Shown here: positions 40,618 to 48,195 of the stretch, one piece after another
Layout of the letters: every line of letters starts with the position of its first letter
Position numbering within the stretch: the first letter of the stretch is position 1
Source: Candidatus Gemmiger stercoravium
GTDB taxonomy: Bacteria; Bacillota; Clostridia; Oscillospirales; Ruminococcaceae
DNA length: 53,657 nucleotides
Assembly (NCBI GenBank): GCA_019119835.1
Contig: DWWE01000037.1
Coordinates: 1-53,657 of the forward strand
Direction: 5' to 3'
Translations under genes and position numbers: made by a program
Notes under the pieces: model-generated
Database searches by the model: none
Seen by the model: only the letters and a program-made list of their open reading frames with translations
What the model was told of the DNA's origin: nothing

Positions 40618-42579
40618 TCATTCCTCGTAGGGGGCGCCGTGGGGGCCGAACACCGCCCGCTTGAGCCGCCAGATGCCCCAGTACAGACCGGCGGGCAGAT
40701 GGTCCCGCAGCCAGTTGCGGGCATGGCGGCGCCGGGTGTTGGCGTAGGGCCCGTAGACCCGGAACAGCCCGAAATGCCGCCGGGCGGCAAAGCCGGTGGC
40801 GGACAGCGCCGCGTTGCCGAAGGTCGTGCAGTCAAACACCCGGGCCAGCGGCCGGACCAGCCCGCCCGCATAGGCTTGCATGGCGTCGCAGCGGGTCACG
40901 GCGAACTCGGTGCTCATGACCTGGGCCGGGTAGTAGCCGGCCGCCTGGGCCGCGAAGGGATAGACCCGCTCGATGGCATGGCTGATGGTGCCGTCCTGGG
41001 GCAGCGGTTCGGGGGGGAAGTCCTCATGCCGCCAGCCGGCGCCCCCCTGCCCCTTGGAAAACAGCTGTTCCAGCGCCTTGACCCGGAACCAGAACACGCT
41101 GCCGAAGGGGGCCAGCGGGGATTTTTCCCCCGAGATGGGCACATCGAAGCCCAGTTCCCGGCACAGGGTCTTGGTGTTGTCGAAGTTGGGGCCCCAGCCG
41201 CCCGAACACAGGTTCATGAAGTACAGCCCATGGGTGGGGAAAGGCGGGCAGAGAAGGCCCAGGCGGGGGTCCCGCTCGAACTCGCAGAGGATGTTGAGCA
41301 CATGGTCGGCGTTCTTGCAGACGTTTTCGTTGCAGACATAGCCGAAGCTGCCGCCCACGCTGCCCGGCTTGGTCTGCACGGCCTTTTTGTCGTGCATGAA
41401 GCAGGCATAGTCATACCCGGCCAGGCGGGGGGCCAGGTCGCAGAGGAAGGCCGCCACGTCCCGGCCGCGGTTTTCCACCACCAGCACCGTGACGCTGTGC
41501 AGCGCCAGCGGGGCGAAAGCCGCCTGGATGGCCGCCTTCTTCTCCTCGGTGTCGGTGGAGATGAAGACATCGGTCTCGGGCGGGAAGTTGGCCGCAAAGG
41601 CCGTGCTGGAAGCCAGAAGGTCGGGGAAATACAGGTGCATGGCCAGGGCGATGCGCCGGGTGCCGCGCACCCGGGCGGCCAGCGCCCCATCCTGGAGGGT
41701 GGGCTGGATCAGCCGGGTCAGCCCCAGGTTGCGGGTGAAGTCGTAGGGGTGCATGGTGCGGATCATGTTGGACCAGATCAGCTCCAGCGGGTAGTCGGTG
41801 TGGTCCCGCAGGTAGGCGTACAGCTCCCGCACCGGCTCGCCGGCGGTGTCGTTGAGGTAGGCTTCCAGCGGGTGCATGAAGCTGCGGCGCTTGAACAGCG
41901 GGCACTTTTTGTCCCGCAGCAGCCGGGTGGGGCAGACCAGCATCGGGTAGTCGGTGAAGTCCTTGAGGTCGTCGGTGCGGACATAAACGTCCCACTTGTA
42001 GCCCTTGTCGGCAAAAATCTTGGTGAAGACCGCCTCGTACCGCTGCACCGAGTCGGTGTAGCTTTCGATCATCGGCATCTTGTCCCAGTACTGCTGCAGG
42101 TCCGCGGACTGGAGGAACCGGCGGCGGTAGACAATGAAGTGGGACTGGATGTGAACGGGCAGATAGTCGTAGATATGCTTGCCCTTGAAGGGGTTGCCCT
42201 CGGCGCCGTGGTGGACGCTGAGGCCCCAGAAATCCAGGTCCTGGTTTTCGGCCATCGCCTCAAACATCTCGGACAGCGGGCGCACCGGGCCCATCAGGGT
42301 GGAGTTGGTCATGACCACCTCGTCAAACCCGGCCAGGCGGTCCCAGCCATACTGGTCCAGGGCGGTCTTGTAGGCCCAGACATCCAGGCCCTTGTTTTCC
42401 CGCACGATGATGTTCTGCGTATAGCGGGAGAAGGCCGCCCGCCCCTGTTCGCTGAGCTTGCCGTTGCAGACCACCACCAGCTCGGTGAGGTTCTTGACCA
42501 GATCGGCCATGTAATAGAGGATGAAGTCATCCACATAGCCGTTTTTTTCAAAGAAGAAGAAGATTCCCAGGCGTTTCAT
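40618..42579 (-). CDS. Rhamnan synthesis protein F (RgpF)-like, two-domain
   Basis: A 653-residue protein starting at ATG 42579. The N-terminal RgpF unit has RLGIFFFFEKNGYVDDFILY, RENKGLDVWAYKTAL, DEVVMTNSTLMGPVRPLSEM, DLDFWGLSVHH and HIQSHFIVYRRRF. A second unit from ~residue 320 (RIALAMHLYFPDLLASSTAF, VENRGRDVAAFLCDLA, CFMHDKKAVQ, GSVFWFRVKAL) has the layout of the RgpF C-terminal domain (DUF616/Glyco-transferase-like). Such proteins act in cell-wall rhamnan or related glycan assembly at the membrane. The next gene is a shortened relative, and both lie in an operon of glycosyltransferases. Confidence 0.88.
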   Translation of the reverse strand: MKRLGIFFFFEKNGYVDDFILYYMADLVKNLTELVVVCNGKLSEQGRAAFSRYTQNIIVRENKGLDVWAYKTALDQYGWDRLAGFDEVVMTNSTLMGPVRPLSEMFEAMAENQDLDFWGLSVHHGAEGNPFKGKHIYDYLPVHIQSHFIVYRRRFLQSADLQQYWDKMPMIESYTDSVQRYEAVFTKIFADKGYKWDVYVRTDDLKDFTDYPMLVCPTRLLRDKKCPLFKRRSFMHPLEAYLNDTAGEPVRELYAYLRDHTDYPLELIWSNMIRTMHPYDFTRNLGLTRLIQPTLQDGALAARVRGTRRIALAMHLYFPDLLASSTAFAANFPPETDVFISTDTEEKKAAIQAAFAPLALHSVTVLVVENRGRDVAAFLCDLAPRLAGYDYACFMHDKKAVQTKPGSVGGSFGYVCNENVCKNADHVLNILCEFERDPRLGLLCPPFPTHGLYFMNLCSGGWGPNFDNTKTLCRELGFDVPISGEKSPLAPFGSVFWFRVKALEQLFSKGQGGAGWRHEDFPPEPLPQDGTISHAIERVYPFAAQAAGYYPAQVMSTEFAVTRCDAMQAYAGGLVRPLARVFDCTTFGNAALSATGFAARRHFGLFRVYGPYANTRRRHARNWLRDHLPAGLYWGIWRLKRAVFGPHGAPYEE

Positions 42580-42631
42580 GCGGTCTCCTCAGATGGTATA
42601 TTTTTATCTCTCGCCGGCGGCGCCCCGCGGT

Positions 42632-43474
42632 TCAGTCCAGGCGGGCGCTGCGCAGGATCTCGTTGATCCGGGCAGGGTCCCCCCAGACGCCGGGGCTGTC
42701 GTAGGGGCGGTCGGGGTAGGCGCCGTAATCCAGCCGGATCTTGTAGTGCTTGTCCCGCAGGAACTGCTCCACCTGGTCGGCCAGCGTCCGGGGCTGACCG
42801 GTGCAGACGTTGATGATCCCGTTGACCTGGTCCTGCACGCTGGCCGCCACAATCATCTGCGCCAGGCGGTCCACGTCGATGAAGTCGTACCGGTTTTGGC
42901 CGCTGGTGAAGGGGAAGGTCTCCTTGCCGTCCAGTTCGGCCTGGGTGATCTTGGCAAAGATCGAGCTGCCGTGGGCTTCGTCGCCGGTGATGTAGTAGGC
43001 CCGCAGCCAGTGCAGCAGGCAGCCGGTGTCGGGCAGCGAGAGCAGCAGGCTCTGGCGCAGCGCGTTCTTGGCGATGCCGTACTGGCTTTGGGGGGCGCAG
43101 GGGGTGTCGGCGGTGATGGGGCCTTCCCAGTAGCCGACCTCGTGCATGGTGCCCATGACGGTGAGCATCGGCAGGCCGCCTTTGGCCAGGTTGTTCAGAA
43201 ACACCACATGGCTGGACAGGTCCTTCATGTGGCTGGACGCGTTGTGGCGGAAGCCGTCCCGCCAGGCCAGGTGGATGCAGACATCCGGCGCACCCAGCGC
43301 CTGCCAGATGTTCTTGTCGCCGCTGAACAGCGGCACATCGCAGAATTCAGCCCGCTCGTCCACCCCTTTGAAGGCAAAGTCCGAGGCGATGACCGGGTAG
43401 CCCATATCCAGGGCGGTCTTGACCACATGGCGGCCGATATAGCCGGCGGCGCCGGTCACAAGGATCTTTTTCAT
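42632..43474 (-). CDS. NAD(P)-dependent sugar epimerase/dehydratase family protein
   Basis: A 280-residue extended short-chain dehydrogenase-type protein. The Rossmann loop is ILVTGAAGYIGRHVV (~4-18), and the active-site Tyr-Lys pair is in SQYGIAKNAL (~130-139), with VMGTMHE supplying the Ser/Thr position. C-terminal substrate residues follow in INVCTGQPRTLADQVEQFL and DYGAYPDRPYDSPGVWGDP. The size suits a reductase or epimerase acting on a nucleotide sugar; which sugar cannot be told. Start ATG 43474 overlaps the end of the preceding glycosyltransferase gene (ATGA). It probably supplies an activated sugar for the operon's polymer. Confidence 0.87.
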   Translation of the reverse strand: MKKILVTGAAGYIGRHVVKTALDMGYPVIASDFAFKGVDERAEFCDVPLFSGDKNIWQALGAPDVCIHLAWRDGFRHNASSHMKDLSSHVVFLNNLAKGGLPMLTVMGTMHEVGYWEGPITADTPCAPQSQYGIAKNALRQSLLLSLPDTGCLLHWLRAYYITGDEAHGSSIFAKITQAELDGKETFPFTSGQNRYDFIDVDRLAQMIVAASVQDQVNGIINVCTGQPRTLADQVEQFLRDKHYKIRLDYGAYPDRPYDSPGVWGDPARINEILRSARLD

Positions 43475-44526
43475 GTCAGCAGTTCCTCCTCCTTGTTGGG
43501 AAGATGGGCGTAGAGGTCTTGCAGGCGGACCGCATAGAGCAGCAAGGCGGCGGCCTGCTTTTTATTTTGCCCTGCCACGCGCAAAAAGTCAAGGGCCGGG
43601 GCCGGGTTGGCCAGCGGGGCCAGCGCCCTGCGCAGCGCCCGCCAGGCCGCCCGGGCCGCCGGGCGGGGGGCGGCGCTGTCCCGCAGCTGGTGCATCAGGA
43701 AGGTGACGAGCTCGGCCTGCCGCGCCGCCCAGACCCGCCGCCGGGCCCCGGCTTCGCACCGGGCGGCCATGGCGGCGTGTTCGGCTTCGGCCCAAAGGGG
43801 CAGCGACTCGACCCGGGCGGCCACGGCCGCCGCGCTGGCCCGGGAGGTGCTGGCTGCGCTTTCGAAATGGCGGGTGGTGACCACCGGGTCGTACACCGCC
43901 CGGGGTCCCCGCGCATACACCGCGGCGTTGAGGACGAAGTCCTCCAGCCCGGCGCGGCAGCGGCCGTCAAAGCGCAGCGCCCCGAAAAATTCCCGGCGGT
44001 ACCAGGCGTTCCAGACAAACTGGGGGCCGCTCTGGCGCAGGAAGTGCAGATAGGCCCCGCCGTCCGGCGCCGGGTCCAGCCCGCAGAGGGTTCCCGCCGG
44101 GTGGGGCAGGGTGACAAACCGGCCGTCGGCGGTCTGCCGCCGCAGCTCGTACCCGGTGCGGATCAGGTCGGCCCCGGTGCGGGCGATCAGCGCCGTTACC
44201 GCCGCCAGGGCGCCGGGCAGGTAGAGGTCGTCGTCGTCACAAAAGCCCAGGTAGCGGCCCCGGGCTTCGGCCAGGGCGCGGTTGCGGGCGGCGCAGATGC
44301 CGCCGTTTTTCTGGGCGAACACCCGCACCCGGGGGTCGGCGGCGGCCAGCGAACGGGCCAGCTCCAGGCTGCCGTCGGCGGAACCGTCGTCCACCAGCAG
44401 CAGTTCCAGGTCGCCCTGGCTCTGGTCCAGCACGCTGCGGGCGGCCGCTTCCAGCGTGGCGGCGGCGTTGTACACCGGCATCAGGATGCTGAACAGCGGC
44501 GGTTGGGTTGTCGGTTGATTTTGCAT
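43471..44526 (-). CDS. Family 2 glycosyltransferase
   Basis: A 351-residue protein starting at ATG 44526 behind GGGTGAG. The GT-A fold is clear: LFSILMPVYNAAATLEAAAR, LELLLVDDGSADGSLELA, NGGICAARNRAL and YLGFCDDDDLYLPGAL, where the Asp cluster is the metal and nucleotide-sugar site. A C-terminal helical stretch lacks membrane segments. The enzyme adds a sugar from a nucleotide donor to a growing glycan on the cytoplasmic face. It is in the middle of the polysaccharide operon and is coupled to the epimerase gene by a 4-base overlap. The donor sugar is not predictable. Confidence 0.92.
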   Translation of the reverse strand: MQNQPTTQPPLFSILMPVYNAAATLEAAARSVLDQSQGDLELLLVDDGSADGSLELARSLAAADPRVRVFAQKNGGICAARNRALAEARGRYLGFCDDDDLYLPGALAAVTALIARTGADLIRTGYELRRQTADGRFVTLPHPAGTLCGLDPAPDGGAYLHFLRQSGPQFVWNAWYRREFFGALRFDGRCRAGLEDFVLNAAVYARGPRAVYDPVVTTRHFESAASTSRASAAAVAARVESLPLWAEAEHAAMAARCEAGARRRVWAARQAELVTFLMHQLRDSAAPRPAARAAWRALRRALAPLANPAPALDFLRVAGQNKKQAAALLLYAVRLQDLYAHLPNKEEELLT

Positions 44527-44531
44527 CGGTC

Positions 44532-46376
44532 TCACCCGTTCTGCCTGTGTTTGAGCGCCGCATACACCTTGTCCCAGGGCAGCGGCAGGGGCAGCGCCCG
44601 CCGCAGGAAGGCGGTCTTCCAGCGGGCGTCCCGCAGGTCCCGGCCAAAGGCCCGGGGGTCCCGCAGATAGTCCGCCCGGCGGCGGGGGGCGGCCAGCGGC
44701 CATTCGCCGCCGTCCTCCACCGTCAGGTCGCCCAGGGCGTCGGCCTCGGCGCGGCCGGGCGCACGGATCAGGTCCAGCAGCGCGGCGGCCGCATACTCGG
44801 CCGGCAGCCCCAGCCCGGCCCAGGGGCCGGCCAGCCAGTCGGCGGCAAAGTCCAGCGCACCGGCCCGGGCTGCCGCCACGGCCCCCGGCACCGGCGCCGG
44901 GTCTGCCGGGACCGCCGGGCGGGCCCCCTCCCCTGCCGGTTCGTAGGCGGTGGTGGGGGCGCAGGGTTCGGAGATCAGCCGTTCCAGCATCGGCTGGCCG
45001 GCCCAGTACCACAGCGGCGCCGGCCGCCCGCCGAACAGGAAGGCCGCGGCCCGGTCGGGCGGCAGCTGGGCGTGGAGGCGCTCGTCACAGGCCAGGTAGG
45101 CCCCCTGCAGCCGGGCGCCGGTCAGCTCTTCCAGGATGCGCTGGGTGGTGCCGCCGCTGCCGATGTCCACCAGGCAGACCGGTTCGCGGCCGATGCCCTC
45201 GCCGGCCAGGTAGGCCCGCGCCAGGCGGGCCTGGCGGCGCACCGGTTCCCCGGCCGGGCCCTTGGCCAGCGCGGCCGCCGCCAGCAGCAGTTCGCCGGCC
45301 GCCCGGCTCAGCGGACGGGTGCGCAGGTCGATCTCGGCGCCGGCCGGGTGGCCGGGCAGGGCGGTGCCGGGGGCAAAGCCCAGGTAAGCCAGCACCTGGG
45401 CGACGGTGAGCCGCTGGCGGGGCAGCGCGTCGGCCAGCAGGTCCAGCGCCCCGCCGGTGAGGGGGCGCAGCAGCAGCGCCGGGCACAGGCTGCGGCGGGA
45501 CACCCGCAGGTACCCGCTTGCCCCGGCGCCGGCGGTCCGGTCATACAGCCGGCGCACCAGTTCCATGTCCCGGGCCAGAAAGACCATCCGCACCCCGGGG
45601 CGGGCATTGTCCCGCAGCCAGGCCGCAAAGGCCAGCAGCAGCGGGCCCAGCAGGGCATACCCCACCGCCCCGGCCGGGTCCCGGGGACCCCGCCCCTGCA
45701 GGAAGGCGTACAGCGCCCCCTCCTCTGCCGAGGCGGGCGGCCCGTAGTGGGCCGGCGGGGCGGGCGGCGGCACCAGCAGGCAGCGGATGCCCGCCAGCGC
45801 GGCGCCCAGCGCGTCGGCCCGCCGGTCGTTGCCCACAAACAGCACCTGGGCGGGGCGCAGGCCGGTCTGCCGCAGGAAGGTGCGGAACAGCCTGCCGCTG
45901 CGCTTTTGCACCCCGTATTCCGACGAGACGAACACTCCGTCCAGGAAATCGAACCCGGCCCGGCGCAGGATCTCCCCGATCCCGGCGGCGGGCAGGTACA
46001 TATCCGACACCACATACACCCGCAGCCCCCGGTCCTTGCAGGCCCGGGCGGCGGCCAGCAGGTCGGGGTCGGGGCGCAGCACCGCCCGCTCGGCGGCACA
46101 CTCGGCGGCCGGGTCGGCGCCGGCCAGTTCGGGGCAGGCGTAGATCTCGGCCAGGGTGACCTCCCGCCCCGGGTGCCGGGCGCGGGCGGCGGCCTCGGCG
46201 GCGCGGCGGGCGGCGGCGAAGCCGGGGCGGGCGCGGCCGGTGCGCTCCATCAGTGCAAACAGGTCGGCCGGGGCGGCCACGTCCCGGCGGAGCAGCGTAT
46301 CGAACACATCAAAAGCGACCGCCCGGCAGGAGCCGGCGGTCCGCTGAAGGTGTTGAAGCAGGCGTTGTTTGGTCAT
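44532..46376 (-). CDS. HAD-superfamily protein of the polysaccharide-cluster type (COG5610-like)
   Basis: A 614-residue protein starting at ATG 46376. Residues 1-~215 are a HAD domain: VAFDVFDTLLRRD (motif I), YVVSDMYLPAAGIGEIL (motif II) and VLFVGNDRRADALGA (motif IV), with a lysine in EYGVQKRSGRLF. The remaining ~400 residues contain MVFLARDMELVRRLYD, SGYLRVSRRSL and LVDIGSGGTTQRILEEL, segments I associate with COG5610 proteins found in capsule and rhamnan gene clusters. The C-terminal function is not established. It is sandwiched between two glycosyltransferase genes, with a 4-base overlap at its start. A sugar-phosphate phosphatase or transferase role is a guess. Confidence 0.75.
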   Translation of the reverse strand: MTKQRLLQHLQRTAGSCRAVAFDVFDTLLRRDVAAPADLFALMERTGRARPGFAAARRAAEAAARARHPGREVTLAEIYACPELAGADPAAECAAERAVLRPDPDLLAAARACKDRGLRVYVVSDMYLPAAGIGEILRRAGFDFLDGVFVSSEYGVQKRSGRLFRTFLRQTGLRPAQVLFVGNDRRADALGAALAGIRCLLVPPPAPPAHYGPPASAEEGALYAFLQGRGPRDPAGAVGYALLGPLLLAFAAWLRDNARPGVRMVFLARDMELVRRLYDRTAGAGASGYLRVSRRSLCPALLLRPLTGGALDLLADALPRQRLTVAQVLAYLGFAPGTALPGHPAGAEIDLRTRPLSRAAGELLLAAAALAKGPAGEPVRRQARLARAYLAGEGIGREPVCLVDIGSGGTTQRILEELTGARLQGAYLACDERLHAQLPPDRAAAFLFGGRPAPLWYWAGQPMLERLISEPCAPTTAYEPAGEGARPAVPADPAPVPGAVAAARAGALDFAADWLAGPWAGLGLPAEYAAAALLDLIRAPGRAEADALGDLTVEDGGEWPLAAPRRRADYLRDPRAFGRDLRDARWKTAFLRRALPLPLPWDKVYAALKHRQNG

Positions 46377-47290
46377 GGCGTTTCCTGTGGGTCGAGGGCG
46401 GGCAGAGCCGGGCGGAACCGCACGCCGGCGGCGAACCCGCCCCAGATGATCCCCAGCCGGTAGCCCTTGCGGGGGCCGGGGCGCAGCAGCACCTGAAGGC
46501 TGTGCCAGGCGTCCTTGGCCAGCAGCCACAGCCAGCCGCGCAGCCCTTCCCGCCGGTAAAGGACCACGTCGTTGCGGTAAAAATAGCGGTAGCGCTCCCA
46601 CCGGTCGGGGGTGTCCAGCGCGATGTTGCAGGGGGTGGCGCGCTGCATGGCGTGGACCACCCGGCTGGCGGGCACCGTGTAGCAGGGGCGGGCACGGGAG
46701 ATGCGGCGGGTATACTCCCAGTCGTCGGACCAGATGAAGAACTCGGCCACAGGCAGCCCAAAGGCCCGCACCACCGCCCCGGGCAGGAAGAGCGAGACAA
46801 AGCTCGCCATGACCGAGGGGATGTGCGGGGCGTCGTAGCCGGGGATGTCCCGATAGGGGGTCGCCCGCTGGCGGTTCATCGGCTGGTCGGCCCCTTCAGG
46901 GGTGAGCGCCCGGGAGGACAGCCACCCGTACCCCCCGCCCAGGGCCCGGTCGGCCGCCAGCAGCGCCGCCAGGGCGCCGGGTTCGGGCAGGGTGTCGTCG
47001 TCCATCAGCCAGTAGAAATCATACCCGCGGGCCGCGGCAGCCCGCAGCCCCCAGGCAAAGCCGCCGGCCCCGCCCAGGTTGCGCCCGGTGCTGCGGTAGA
47101 CAAGGCCCGGGTCGGCCCAGGCGGCCATGGCCGCGCCGGTGCCGTCGGTGCTGGCATTGTCGATGACCCACAGGTCCAGCGCCGCCCCGGGGCAGGCGGC
47201 CCGGCAGGCGGCCAGCGCCGCCAGGCAGCGGCGCAGCAGCGGCAGGCGGTTGTAGGTGACCACCACCGCCGCGATGCGTGGGGTGTGCAA
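46373..47290 (-). CDS. Family 2 glycosyltransferase (galactofuranosyltransferase-like)
   Basis: A 305-residue protein. Motifs: AAVVVTYNRLPLLRRCLAAL, LWVIDNASTDGTG, NLGGAGGFAWGL and FYWLMDDDTLP with the DDD metal site, then WSDDWEYTRRI with the catalytic Asp-Asp. The N-L-G-G-A-G-G-F phrase and the WSDD box are those of GlfT-like enzymes, and many relatives add galactofuranose or rhamnose to wall polymers. The next gene (HAD) starts within its last codons. The start has a weak ribosome site and lies six bases after the DUF4422 gene. Confidence 0.9.
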   Translation of the reverse strand: MHTPRIAAVVVTYNRLPLLRRCLAALAACRAACPGAALDLWVIDNASTDGTGAAMAAWADPGLVYRSTGRNLGGAGGFAWGLRAAAARGYDFYWLMDDDTLPEPGALAALLAADRALGGGYGWLSSRALTPEGADQPMNRQRATPYRDIPGYDAPHIPSVMASFVSLFLPGAVVRAFGLPVAEFFIWSDDWEYTRRISRARPCYTVPASRVVHAMQRATPCNIALDTPDRWERYRYFYRNDVVLYRREGLRGWLWLLAKDAWHSLQVLLRPGPRKGYRLGIIWGGFAAGVRFRPALPALDPQETP

Positions 47291-47296
47291 AAGCGT

Positions 47297-48061
47297 TCAG
47301 TCCTTTTTGGGGAATAGTTTGCGCCACAAAAACGCGCTGCCCTTGCGCAGCCAGTGCTGGGGTTCCATGTGCAGCAGGGACAGTTCCTCGTAGGAGATGT
47401 TGTTGGTGATGAGCCAGGCGTCCAGCAGCCGTTCGCTGACAAAACCGAACACCCGCTTGTCGTTGGTGGAATAGTGGGAGATGTCCAGTTCCCGCTCCAG
47501 CTCGAAGAGGATGTCGAACAGCCAGGTGCAGTAGTGGCCCAGCAGCTCCCGCTTCATGACGAACATGTTGAAGTGGTGGCCGTGGGTCTTGGACATATAC
47601 AGGTCGTAGGCGGGCAGGTACTCGGGGCATTTGCGGGCGATGATGGCCCGGGTGACCTCCAGGTCCTGCTTGTGGTGGGCATGGATGTACTGGGTGTAGT
47701 TGGTCTCGATATAATAGTGCCGCTCCTTGGGCAGAATGACGTTGGTGGTGGCCAGGATGCTGCCCAGCTCCTCATGCCGGATGACCCGCTGCCGCTTGGG
47801 GGCGAAGCGGTTCTGGCGGCTGGCGAAGTAGCGGCGGTAGTGGACAAGGCCGATGTAGTCGGCGTCGATGTTCTTCCAGGCCCAGTACAGGCCGGTGAGT
47901 TCGCAGAAATTCCAGTTGCGGTCGGAGATGTTTTCGCCGGTGTCGTCGCCCACATAGCCGATGTCCGGGTGGATGGCATGGCCCATCTGTACCGGCAGAT
48001 ACATGGGATCGTCCGGCACCCAGTAGGGCTTATGCGTTGCTATGATGATCTTCGTTTCCAA
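47297..48061 (-). CDS. DUF4422 glycosyltransferase-like protein, first gene of polysaccharide operon
   Basis: The chosen start is TTG 48061, behind GCGGGGAACC, so the 254-residue product begins METKIIIATHKPYWVP, the normal start of DUF4422 proteins. An ATG 57 bases upstream adds an Arg-rich unconserved head. Family features: MYLPVQMGHAI, ENISDRNWNFCELTGLYWAW, DYIGLVHYRRYF (acidic metal site region) and FVSERLLDAWL. DUF4422 proteins are found in exopolysaccharide clusters and are thought to be glycosyltransferases. It heads the operon after a promoter ~75-100 bases upstream. Confidence 0.88.
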   Translation of the reverse strand: METKIIIATHKPYWVPDDPMYLPVQMGHAIHPDIGYVGDDTGENISDRNWNFCELTGLYWAWKNIDADYIGLVHYRRYFASRQNRFAPKRQRVIRHEELGSILATTNVILPKERHYYIETNYTQYIHAHHKQDLEVTRAIIARKCPEYLPAYDLYMSKTHGHHFNMFVMKRELLGHYCTWLFDILFELERELDISHYSTNDKRVFGFVSERLLDAWLITNNISYEELSLLHMEPQHWLRKGSAFLWRKLFPKKD

Positions 48062-48136
48062 CTCGGTTCCCCGCTTACAACGTCGTAGCCGCCGCGGGCC
48101 GCCGACCGTTCCTTCCATAACACATTTTTTTAATTT

Positions 48137-48164
48137 AGTATACCGCTTTTTTGCAAGAAAGCAA
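48137..48164 (-). promoter_or_regulatory. Promoter of the polysaccharide operon
   Basis: Leftward TTGCTT (48159-48164), a 16-base spacer and TATACT (48137-48142), within an AT-rich stretch. No other promoter is evident across the eight-gene operon. Confidence 0.65.
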
Positions 48165-48195
48165 GTTACAGTTATATTAAGGGCTTAAGGGCGGC

